Below, piece by piece: positions 1-6,803 of a DNA stretch of 6,803 nucleotides (positions are counted from its first letter, which is position 1; each line of letters starts with the position of its first letter). Below the pieces are notes generated by a model, which worked only from the letters and a program-made list of their open reading frames with translations, was not told the origin of the DNA and did no database searches. Location of the stretch: contig DBAV01000131.1 of the NCBI GenBank assembly GCA_002291875.1, positions 1-6,803 on the forward strand, read 5' to 3'. Made by a program: the position numbers and the translations under genes. This DNA comes from Hyphomonadaceae bacterium UBA1001. GTDB taxonomy: Bacteria; Pseudomonadota; Alphaproteobacteria; Caulobacterales; Aquidulcibacteraceae.

Positions 1-1
1 C

Positions 2-529
2 GCGGCCTTCAAGCTGATCGAGATCGACGAGCGGTTCCGCGTGCTGCGCAAGGGCGCCGGCGTGATTGACCTGGGTGCGGCACCGGGCGGCTGGACGCAG
101 GTGGCGTTGTCGCGCGGGGCGGCTGATGTGGTGGGAATCGACCTGCTGCCGGTCGAGCCCGTCGCCGGCGCGCAGATGCTGCAGGGCGATTTCCTGGACC
201 CCGACATGGCCGCCTCGGTGCTGGAGGCGCTTGGGCGCGCGCCGGACCTGGTGCTGTCGGACATGGCCGCGAACACCACCGGCCACCGCGCGACCGACCA
301 TCTGCGCACCATTGCCCTGGCCGAGGCGGCTGCGGACTTTGCGCTGGCGCATCTGTCCGTGCGGGGGGGCTTTGTGACCAAGGTGTTCCAGGGCGGCGGC
401 GAGGGCGGCCTGCTGACGCGCCTGAAACAGGCCTTTGAGGACGTGCGCCACCTCAAGCCGCCCAGCTCGCGGGCGGAAAGCCCCGAGCTGTTCCTGGTGG
501 CACGCGGCTTTCGCGGCGCCGCCGACTGA
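2..529 (+). CDS. rlmE: 23S rRNA (uridine-2'-O)-methyltransferase RlmE, 5'-truncated by the window edge
   Basis: The frame is open from the first complete codon (base 2), so the gene starts outside the window; 175 residues are visible. The family (RlmE/RrmJ/FtsJ) uses S-adenosylmethionine to methylate the 2'-OH of U2552 (E. coli numbering) in the 23S rRNA A-loop, a late step in 50S assembly. The SAM-binding motif DLGAAPGGW is at visible residues 23-31. The K-D-K-E catalytic tetrad is complete: K4 in AFKL, D87 in LSDMA, K127 in FVTKVF and E162 in SPELF. The D-to-K and K-to-E spacings (40 and 35 residues) equal those I recall for E. coli RrmJ (D124, K164, E199), which makes the call strong. By that comparison about 34 or more N-terminal residues are missing. 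It lies 71 bp upstream of guaB on the same strand and may be partly co-transcribed with it. Confidence 0.95.
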   Translation, partial: AAFKLIEIDERFRVLRKGAGVIDLGAAPGGWTQVALSRGAADVVGIDLLPVEPVAGAQMLQGDFLDPDMAASVLEALGRAPDLVLSDMAANTTGHRATDHLRTIALAEAAADFALAHLSVRGGFVTKVFQGGGEGGLLTRLKQAFEDVRHLKPPSSRAESPELFLVARGFRGAAD

Positions 530-542
530 CCACTGCCGGGCC

Positions 543-572
543 TTGCTTGGAAGCCGGGGGCCACACTGGTAT
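543..572 (+). promoter_or_regulatory. Candidate weak promoter for guaB
   Basis: In the 71-bp gap between rlmE and guaB, TTGCTT (543-548) and TGGTAT (567-572) are separated by 18 bp. Each matches only three of six positions of the sigma-70 consensus, so this is a suggestion. The same TTGCTT hexamer is the proposed -35 element of the toxin-antitoxin promoter further along. A GGGGT stretch (588-592), 8 bp before the GTG at 601, would serve as ribosome-binding site. No convincing terminator is seen after rlmE, so readthrough is an alternative. Confidence 0.25.
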
Positions 573-600
573 CTGCGCGCCACCAATGGGGTAATCCGAC

Positions 601-2073
601 GTGCAGATCCGCGACGCCATCACCTTCGACGACGTGCTCCTCGAGCCCGGCCTCTCCGAGATCATGCCGGCCGAGGCAAACACCCGCACACGGCTGACGC
701 GGTCGATCTCGCTGAACATTCCCATCATGTCGGCGGCCATGGACACCGTGACCGAGGCGCGCCTGGCGATTGCGCTGGCGCAGGCGGGGGGGCTGGGTGT
801 CATCCACCGCAACCTCTCGGTCGAGGACCAGGCCGCCGCCGTGGCCGGGGTCAAGCGCTTTGAGTCGGGGATGGTCATCAACCCGCTGACCATCTTTCCC
901 GACCAGACGCTGGAGGACCTGCAGGCGCTGAAGGAGCGCTACAATGTCAGCGGGTTTCCGGTGGTCGAACGGCGCGCGGACGGCCGGGCGGGGCGGGTGG
1001 TCGGCATCGTGACCAACCGCGATGTGCGCTTTGCCGAGCGCAAGTCCCAGCCCGTGTCCGAACTGATGACCCGCGAGCCGGTGACGGTCGCGCCCGGTGT
1101 CGCCGCCGAGGAGGCCCAGCGCCTGCTGCACCGCCACCGCATCGAGCGGCTGGTGGTGACCGATGCGGACGGCATGTGCGTCGGGCTGATTACCGTCAAG
1201 GACATGGAGAAGGCCCAGACCTTCCCCAATGCCTGCAAGGACGAGCGCGGCCGCCTGCGGGTCGGCGCGGCCAGCACGGTGGGCGAGGAGGGCCATGCGC
1301 GCACCGAGGCGCTGCTGGCGGCCGGCGCCGACGTGGTGGTCATCGACACCGCCCATGGCCATTCGCGCGCCGTGCTGGAGGCGGTTGCGCGCGCCAAGCG
1401 TCTGTCCAACGAAGCCCAGATCATCGCGGGCAATGTGGCGACCTATGACGGCGCGCGCGCGCTGATCGATGCGGGTGCGGATGCGATCAAGGTCGGCATC
1501 GGGCCGGGCTCGATCTGCACCACGCGCATCGTGGCCGGTGTCGGCGTGCCCCAGCTGACCGCCATCGCCGACACCGTGCGCGCGGCCCAGGGGTCGGGCG
1601 TGCCGGTGATCGCTGACGGCGGCATCAAGTTCTCGGGCGACCTGGCCAAAGCGCTGGCCGTGGGGGCCGAAGTGGCCATGATCGGCTCGCTGCTGGCCGG
1701 CACCGACGAGAGCCCGGGCGAGGTGTTCCTGTATCAGGGCCGCTCGTACAAGGCTTATCGGGGCATGGGCTCGCTGGGGGCGATGGCGCGTGGCTCGGCC
1801 GACCGGTATTTCCAGAAGGAGGTGGCGGACACCATGAAGCTGGTGCCCGAGGGGATCGAGGGGCAGGTGGCCTACAAGGGCCCCGTGGCGCCGATCCTGC
1901 ACCAGCTGATCGGCGGGCTGCGGGCGGCGATGGGCTATACCGGCGCACGCACGCTCGAAGAGTTCCGGGCCAAGGCGCGCTTCATCCGGCTGACATCGGC
2001 CGGGCTGCGCGAGAGCCACGTCCATGACGTCACCATCACGCGCGAATCGCCCAACTATCCCCTGGGCGCCTGA
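601..2073 (+). CDS. guaB: Inosine-5'-monophosphate dehydrogenase
   Basis: It oxidises IMP to XMP with NAD+, the first committed and usually rate-limiting step of cytosolic GMP synthesis. The product is 490 residues, a typical bacterial length (E. coli GuaB is 488). The N-terminus carries the family signature TFDDVLL at residues 8-14. Two tandem CBS domains, which bind regulatory nucleotides in this family, occupy about 95-145 and 153-205. The barrel shows VVIDTAHGHS (246-255), the active-site loop GPGSICTTR with catalytic Cys306, ADGGIK (338-343), and the mobile flap RGMGSLGAM (387-395) followed by the catalytic Arg402-Tyr403 pair. GTG 601 is chosen because it places TFDDVLL correctly near the N-terminus; the next in-frame ATG (664) would remove it. 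It is followed 27 bp later by an RNA methyltransferase gene and then guaA, suggesting one transcription unit. Nothing is broken or missing. Confidence 0.98.
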   Translation: MQIRDAITFDDVLLEPGLSEIMPAEANTRTRLTRSISLNIPIMSAAMDTVTEARLAIALAQAGGLGVIHRNLSVEDQAAAVAGVKRFESGMVINPLTIFPDQTLEDLQALKERYNVSGFPVVERRADGRAGRVVGIVTNRDVRFAERKSQPVSELMTREPVTVAPGVAAEEAQRLLHRHRIERLVVTDADGMCVGLITVKDMEKAQTFPNACKDERGRLRVGAASTVGEEGHARTEALLAAGADVVVIDTAHGHSRAVLEAVARAKRLSNEAQIIAGNVATYDGARALIDAGADAIKVGIGPGSICTTRIVAGVGVPQLTAIADTVRAAQGSGVPVIADGGIKFSGDLAKALAVGAEVAMIGSLLAGTDESPGEVFLYQGRSYKAYRGMGSLGAMARGSADRYFQKEVADTMKLVPEGIEGQVAYKGPVAPILHQLIGGLRAAMGYTGARTLEEFRAKARFIRLTSAGLRESHVHDVTITRESPNYPLGA

Positions 2074-2100
2074 GCGCACCCGCCCTTTCATCAGGAACTT

Positions 2101-3393
2101 ATGATGCGCCAGGGTGCGCGGCTGGCAGCCGCCGTCGAGATCCTGACCGACCTGTCGGCACGTCCCCGGCCGGCGGCGGACGCCGTGCGTGACTGGATGC
2201 TGTCGCACCGTTTTGCAGGCGCGCGCGACCGCTCGGCGATCGGTGATCTGGTGTTTTGCGCCCTGCGCTGGCGCCAGTCGTCCGCGGCCCGGTTGGGCGA
2301 AGACACCGAGCGCGCCTGGGTGCTGGGGGCGGTGGCTCATGGCCTGGGATGGGGGGTCGAGGGGGTCGAGCATGCGCTGCTGGGCGATGCCCATGCCCCC
2401 GCCGCCCTTTCAGACGACGAGCGCACGCGGCTGACAGCCCCCGCCGCGGCCGGCGCACCGTCCTGGATCGAGGGCGATTATCCCGAATGGCTCGATGCCG
2501 AGTTCCGGGCCGCGTTCGGCGACAAGGCAGGTCCGGAGGGTGCGGCCCTGGCGGTACCCGCGGGCCTGGACCTGAGGGCGAACACGCTGAAGACCGACCG
2601 CGCGCGCTTTCTGGCCGCCTTGTCCGACCTGCCGCGCCTGCCGGGCGCACCGGCCCCCACTCCCCATGCCCCGCACGGGGTGCGCCTGCCCTGGGCGATG
2701 GGCCAGGCGTTCAACTGGTCGCGCGAGCCCCTCTATGAACGCGGCTGGTTCGAGGTGCAGGACGAGGGCAGCCAGCTGGCCGCGCTGCTGTGCGCGGCCC
2801 GGCCGGGGATGCAGGTGGCCGATGTGTGTGCCGGCGCGGGCGGCAAGACGCTGGCGCTGGCAGCGATGATGGACAATCGCGGCCAGGTGCATGCCCACGA
2901 CGTGCAGTCCACCCGGCTGGGCCCGCTGCTGCCGCGGCTGCGGCGGGCGGGCGTGCGCAATACCCAGGTGCATGTGCCGCGCCGGTCGGGCGACGTGCTG
3001 GCACCGCTGGTGGGCACCATTGATGTCGCGCTGGTGGATGCACCATGCACCGGCTCGGGCACCTGGCGGCGGGCACCGGATGCGAAATGGCGGCTGCGCC
3101 CGGCCGCCCTCGAGCGCCGCCTGCAGGAACAGCAGCAGGCGCTGGACCTGGCCTGGCCTCTGGTCCGGCCGGGGGGGCGGCTGGTGTATGTCACCTGCTC
3201 GGTGCTGCCGTCCGAGAACGACGGCGCGGTCGAAGCCTTCGTGCGCCGCACGCCGGACGCGCGCGTGGGCAGGGTGGACGCGCCCGCGACGCTGCAGGAC
3301 GCCGCGCACGCGACGCGCCACGGCCTGCAGATGACCCCGCTGCGCACCGGCACGGACGGCTTTTATGTCGCGGTGGTGGTGAAGCCCGGCTGA
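2101..3393 (+). CDS. RsmB/NOP-family RNA (cytosine-C5)-methyltransferase
   Basis: The product is 430 residues and resembles the RsmB (Sun/Fmu) group, which transfers a methyl group from S-adenosylmethionine to C5 of cytosine in RNA. The N-terminal segment contains a NusB-like helical pattern (about residues 37-60, ARDRSAIGDLVFCALRW), as in E. coli RsmB. The SAM-binding motif I, DVCAGAGGKT, begins at residue 241. Both conserved cysteines are present: Cys316 in motif IV (VDAPCTGSG) and the catalytic nucleophile Cys366 in motif VI (YVTCSVLPSEN). E. coli RsmB acts on 16S rRNA C967; whether this protein has that target is inference, so I give no symbol. An AGGA (2093-2096) lies 4 bp before ATG 2101 and 7 bp before the adjacent in-frame ATG 2104, so the true start may be one codon later. 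It sits between guaB and guaA with short gaps, probably in the same operon. Confidence 0.9.
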   Translation: MMRQGARLAAAVEILTDLSARPRPAADAVRDWMLSHRFAGARDRSAIGDLVFCALRWRQSSAARLGEDTERAWVLGAVAHGLGWGVEGVEHALLGDAHAPAALSDDERTRLTAPAAAGAPSWIEGDYPEWLDAEFRAAFGDKAGPEGAALAVPAGLDLRANTLKTDRARFLAALSDLPRLPGAPAPTPHAPHGVRLPWAMGQAFNWSREPLYERGWFEVQDEGSQLAALLCAARPGMQVADVCAGAGGKTLALAAMMDNRGQVHAHDVQSTRLGPLLPRLRRAGVRNTQVHVPRRSGDVLAPLVGTIDVALVDAPCTGSGTWRRAPDAKWRLRPAALERRLQEQQQALDLAWPLVRPGGRLVYVTCSVLPSENDGAVEAFVRRTPDARVGRVDAPATLQDAAHATRHGLQMTPLRTGTDGFYVAVVVKPG

Positions 3394-3413
3394 GCGGGTG
3401 ACTTCCGCCGGGC
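3384..3413. repeat. Inverted repeat spanning the methyltransferase stop codon
   Basis: GCCCGGC (3384-3390) is the exact reverse complement of GCCGGGC (3407-3413), with a 16-base loop that includes the stop codon. RNA here could form a 7-bp GC-only stem about 25 bases before the guaA start. No run of T follows, so it does not look like an intrinsic terminator. It could reduce readthrough into guaA or protect an mRNA end, but such stems also arise by chance in DNA this GC-rich. Confidence 0.35.
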
Positions 3414-3426
3414 GCGGGCTGTGCTT

Positions 3427-3431
3427 AAGGG
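3427..3431 (+). promoter_or_regulatory. Ribosome-binding site that favours guaA start at ATG 3439
   Basis: AAGGG at 3427-3431 lies 7 bases before ATG 3439, a standard spacing. The alternative in-frame GTG at 3421 has only a weak GC-rich upstream stretch, and choosing it would put this AAGGG inside the coding region. Confidence 0.6.
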
Positions 3432-3438
3432 CAGGGGC

Positions 3439-5031
<1,593 letters not shown>

Positions 5032-5037
5032 GCGAAG

Positions 5038-5057
5038 GCGGGCGCTGACATGCCCGC
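5038..5057 (+). terminator. Possible weak terminator or 3'-end hairpin after guaA
   Basis: GCGGGC (5038-5043) pairs with GCCCGC (5052-5057) around an 8-base loop, starting 7 bases after the guaA stop. The stem is only six base pairs and no T-run follows directly, so it is not a textbook intrinsic terminator. Its place at the end of the guanine-synthesis block is the main reason for listing it. Confidence 0.3.
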
Positions 5058-5147
5058 ACTGGCGCTGAATGATGTTCAAGCAATTCTGCTGGCGCTCGGC
5101 GCACGGCGTCGAGCGGTCGGCGCAACGTGACACAGTCCGCATCTTTT

Positions 5148-5174
5148 TTGTAGCAACGTTTCTACAACGCGTTG
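5148..5174. promoter_or_regulatory. Palindromic operator of the toxin-antitoxin operon
   Basis: TTGTAGCAACGTTTCTACAA (5148-5167) reads the same on both strands at 18 of 20 positions: arms TTGTAG and CTACAA, a central AACGTT, and one mismatched pair (C5154 and T5161). A perfect 10-bp palindrome, CAACGCGTTG (5165-5174), overlaps its right end by three bases. The second palindrome covers the first three bases of the proposed -35 element. Phd/YefM-type antitoxins are known to bind such palindromes through their N-terminal domain and repress their own operon, with the toxin as co-repressor. That this site serves this antitoxin is inference from position and symmetry. Confidence 0.7.
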
Positions 5175-5200
5175 CTTTGAGATGATGGTTTTCGTAGACT
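5172..5200 (+). promoter_or_regulatory. Promoter of the toxin-antitoxin operon
   Basis: TTGCTT (5172-5177) and TAGACT (5195-5200) are separated by 17 bp. The -10 element matches four of six consensus positions, the -35 three of six. The predicted start of transcription, near 5207, would give a leader of about 20 bases before the antitoxin ATG. The -35 element overlaps the end of the palindromic operator, so a bound repressor would hinder RNA polymerase. Confidence 0.5.
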
Positions 5201-5216
5201 GGCGCGCTGCAACGAT

Positions 5217-5221
5217 GAGGT
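5217..5221 (+). promoter_or_regulatory. Ribosome-binding site that fixes the antitoxin start at ATG 5227
   Basis: GAGGT at 5217-5221 is 5 bases before ATG 5227. Upstream in-frame ATG codons at 5182, 5185 and 5215 would add residues unlike the family and put the promoter inside the gene. The ATG at 5233 is too far from this site. Confidence 0.65.
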
Positions 5222-5226
5222 CTGAC

Positions 5227-5478
5227 ATGACCATGATCTCGAGCCGGGTGTTCAACCAGGATGTCGGCAAGGCCAAGAAGGCAGCGGAAAATGGCCCTGT
5301 GATCATCTCGGAACGGGGCCGGCCATCGCATGTGCTGATGCTTTACGCGGACTACGAAAAGCTGGCCCCAGGCCCGCGAACCGTTGCTGCCGCGCTGGCT
5401 CAGAAAGAAGTGGCCGATTTCGAGTTCGAACCGCCCCGGATGGGTGACACGATCATCCGTCCGATCGAATTCGACTGA
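5227..5478 (+). CDS. Type II antitoxin of the Phd/YefM family
   Basis: The product is 83 residues. The N-terminal part (residues 4-46) follows the Phd/YefM pattern: ISSRVFNQDVGKAKKAA, then GPVIISERGRPSHVLM and an ADYEKL helix. This domain dimerises and binds operator DNA. The C-terminal part (about 60-83) is acidic and aromatic, with DFEFEPPRMGD followed by a stretch ending IEFD, typical of the flexible tail that wraps the toxin and blocks its active site. Its TGA shares one base with the ATG of the toxin gene, so the two are probably translationally coupled, as is usual for antitoxin-first operons. Palindromes and a promoter lie immediately upstream, pointing to autorepression. The family call is by eye; an exact partner-specific name (PhD, VapB, FitA-like) cannot be settled here. 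Confidence 0.9.
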   Translation: MTMISSRVFNQDVGKAKKAAENGPVIISERGRPSHVLMLYADYEKLAPGPRTVAAALAQKEVADFEFEPPRMGDTIIRPIEFD

Positions 5479-5906
5479 TGTTCCTGCTGGATACCAACGT
5501 CATCTCCGAGCTTCGTCGTCCCGACCGCGCGAACGCCGGGGTTTTGTCATGGGCGCGCAACCAGCCTGTAGAGGCGGTCTTCATTTCCGTGGTCAGCATC
5601 ATGGAACTCGAGCTCGGGGTGCTCTCGATGGAGCGCCAGGACATCCGCCAGGGCGCAATACTGCGGCGTTGGCTGGAAGCGGAGGTGGTCTCGCGCTTCG
5701 GCGGTGCGATCCTTGCGGTGGATCAACCCATTGCGAGACGCTGTGCGGTCCTGCATGTTCCAGACCGGCGTCCCGAACGTGACGCACTGATTGCAGCAAC
5801 GGCGCTGGTACATGGGCTTACCCTCGTTACGAGAAATGTTCGCGACTTCGTGTCCGCTGGTATCGAGCTCGTGAATCCCTGGGACGGTACCGGGCGGCCG
5901 ACGTAA
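5478..5906 (+). CDS. PIN-domain ribonuclease toxin, VapC/FitB type
   Basis: The product is 142 residues, the normal length for a single PIN domain. The Mg2+-binding acidic residues are all in place: Asp5 in LLDTNVISEL, Glu43 in SIMELELG, Asp102 in RDALIAATA, and Asp123 in TRNVRDF. Family members cut specific RNAs, often initiator tRNA or rRNA, and stop translation when the antitoxin is degraded; the target of this one is unknown. The N-terminal and C-terminal motifs resemble the FitB-like subgroup. The gene starts within the stop codon of the antitoxin gene. Codon use is out of style for the window: Ile61 is ATA and Arg119 is AGA, with several GTT, CTT and CGT codons. With its intact active site it appears functional. 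It converges with the HAD gene across a 27-bp gap. GCGGCC (5894-5899) and GGCCGC (5917-5922) could pair there, but no T-run follows. Confidence 0.92.
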   Translation: MFLLDTNVISELRRPDRANAGVLSWARNQPVEAVFISVVSIMELELGVLSMERQDIRQGAILRRWLEAEVVSRFGGAILAVDQPIARRCAVLHVPDRRPERDALIAATALVHGLTLVTRNVRDFVSAGIELVNPWDGTGRPT

Positions 5907-5933
5907 ACCTGGCCGGGGCCGCAAGGCAGAGTG

Positions 5934-6803
5934 TTATCCCAGGCGCGGCATCACCCAGCGGGCGTGGGCGCCTTCGGCGGCCAGCAGGGCGTGCGCGCGG
6001 GCTTCGAGGGCCGACGGGTCGCTGCCGGTCAGCGCGGCGCCGTGGATGCCGTCGGCGATGAAGAGGCAGTCATGCCCATGGCTGTTGGCGCCCAGAACGT
6101 CCGTCTTGGGCCCGTCGCCGATCATCAGGATGCGCGCGGCGGGCGTCTGTTCCCCCGTGAGCGCGCGTGCCGCCACCAAAGCAGCCTCGAAGATCGGGGT
6201 GTGGGGCTTGCCAGCCATGACGACGCGCCCGCCCAGGTCCTCATAGACGTCGGCAATTGCGCCTGCACACGGATAAAGCCGGTTGCCCAGCCGCACCACC
6301 CGGTCGGGGTTGGCGCAGACCAGGGGCACCCCCCGCGCGGCGGGGCCGGATAGCCGTTCGCGATAGTCCTCGCCTGTCTGGTGCGCCGGATCGTCCAGCC
6401 CCGAGACCGCAATCACCGCCGCGGACCCGATGTCGGACCATTCGAGGTCCAGCCCCACCCACAGCGCCGCGTCCTCGGGCGGGCCGATCCGGTGGAAGGG
6501 GCCGGGTCGCAGCGTGCGCAGCGCCTCGCGCGTCACGTCGCCCGAAGTGACGATGGTGTCCCACGCGTCCCGCGGCACGCCCAGATGGTCCAGCTGGGGC
6601 GGGATCACCGCATTCGGTTTGGGCACGTTCGACACCAGCACCACGGGCAGGCCGCGCCGGCGCGCACCCTGCAATGCCCCGACCGCCCCGGCAAAGGCCG
6701 CGCGGCCATTGTGCAGCACCCCCCAGATGTCCACGAACAGCGCGTCGTACTGGTTCAGGATCGAGGCCAGCGCATCTATGGCACGGGGCGAGGCGGGTGC
6801 AGG
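5934..6803 (-). CDS. HAD-superfamily class IIA hydrolase, TIGR01459 type, cut by the right window edge
   Basis: Read on the minus strand, the frame is open from base 6803 to a TAA at 5936-5934, giving 289 visible residues. A GTG at 6734 is not the start: upstream codons continue the family pattern with NQYDALF running directly into VDIWGVLHNG. HAD motif I is therefore DIWGVLHNG at visible residues 25-33, with Asp25 as nucleophile and Trp in place of the usual second Asp. Motif II is VLVSNVPKP with Ser58, motif III is AGKPHTP with Lys199, and motif IV is GDGPKTDVLGA with Asp230 and Asp235. The NagD/PGP-like (class IIA) family contains phosphatases of sugar phosphates, nucleotides and similar small molecules; the substrate of the TIGR01459 group is not known to me. 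The length suggests only a few N-terminal residues are missing. It points toward the toxin gene and is independent of it. Confidence 0.9.
   Translation of the reverse strand, partial: PAPASPRAIDALASILNQYDALFVDIWGVLHNGRAAFAGAVGALQGARRRGLPVVLVSNVPKPNAVIPPQLDHLGVPRDAWDTIVTSGDVTREALRTLRPGPFHRIGPPEDAALWVGLDLEWSDIGSAAVIAVSGLDDPAHQTGEDYRERLSGPAARGVPLVCANPDRVVRLGNRLYPCAGAIADVYEDLGGRVVMAGKPHTPIFEAALVAARALTGEQTPAARILMIGDGPKTDVLGANSHGHDCLFIADGIHGAALTGSDPSALEARAHALLAAEGAHARWVMPRLG

Noticed and set aside
530..600. A riboswitch or attenuator before guaB
   Set aside because: The gap is only 71 bases and I see no paired structure with conserved aptamer features, nor a T-run.
3421..3438. GTG 3421 as the guaA start
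   Set aside because: ATG 3439 has AAGGG at good spacing and gives a length closer to the family norm. The GTG cannot be fully excluded.
5050..5130. Small ORF of 26 codons after guaA, with AAGG 11 bases upstream
   Set aside because: It overlaps the candidate hairpin, has poor ribosome-binding spacing, and no recognisable sequence; a reading frame of this length is expected by chance.
5113..5149. Possible rho-independent terminator ending in the six-T run at 5144-5149
   Set aside because: Only a 4-bp stem (GCGG at 5113-5116 with CCGC at 5137-5140) with a 20-base loop can be found before the T-run. The T-run instead borders the operator.
5182..5226. Upstream ATG codons (5182, 5185, 5215) as antitoxin starts
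   Set aside because: They would place the -10 element and the ribosome-binding site within the coding sequence, and the extra residues do not match the Phd/YefM N-terminus, which begins at the MTMISSRVFNQ segment.
5894..5922. GCGGCC/GGCCGC inverted repeat between the convergent toxin and HAD genes as a bidirectional terminator
   Set aside because: The stem is six base pairs with a 17-base loop, and there is no T-run on either side; chance GC pairing is as likely.

Overview
This window is high-GC bacterial chromosome, most likely from an alphaproteobacterium. The reasons are the strongly GC-biased third codon positions, the style of the proteins, and two features I associate with that class from memory: an RsmB/NOP-type RNA methyltransferase between guaB and guaA, and a HAD-IIA hydrolase of the TIGR01459 type. 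I cannot fix the genus from the sequence alone.

Layout, left to right. (1) Positions 2-529 hold the 3' part of rlmE (ftsJ/rrmJ), the 23S rRNA 2'-O-ribose methyltransferase, cut by the left edge. (2) After a short gap with a weak candidate promoter comes guaB (601-2073, GTG start), encoding IMP dehydrogenase. (3) Positions 2101-3393 encode an RsmB/NOP-family RNA cytosine-C5 methyltransferase. (4) guaA (GMP synthase) follows; its most likely start is ATG 3439, with its stop at 5031. (5) A gap of about 195 bp holds a small GC hairpin and then a compact control region. (6) This leads into a two-gene type II toxin-antitoxin operon: a Phd/YefM-type antitoxin (5227-5478) and a PIN-domain VapC/FitB-type toxin (5478-5906) that overlap by one base. 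(7) On the opposite strand, a TIGR01459-type HAD hydrolase gene (5934 to beyond 6803) converges on the toxin and runs off the right edge.

How the genes fit together. GuaB and GuaA carry out the two committed steps from IMP to GMP (IMP to XMP to GMP). The two methyltransferase genes modify RNA, so the left 5 kb is a co-directional housekeeping block joining guanine nucleotide synthesis to RNA modification. The toxin-antitoxin pair looks like an accessory insertion: its upstream DNA is AT-richer and it uses codons such as AGA and ATA that are out of style for the neighbours. Its control region has a near-perfect 20-bp palindrome, an overlapping perfect 10-bp palindrome and a promoter whose -35 element lies within the second palindrome, which is the expected arrangement for autorepression.

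I found no CRISPR array, tRNA, rRNA, insertion sequence or clearly new system. The toxin-antitoxin locus and its operator are the most interesting part. No gene-free stretch exceeds 300 bases.
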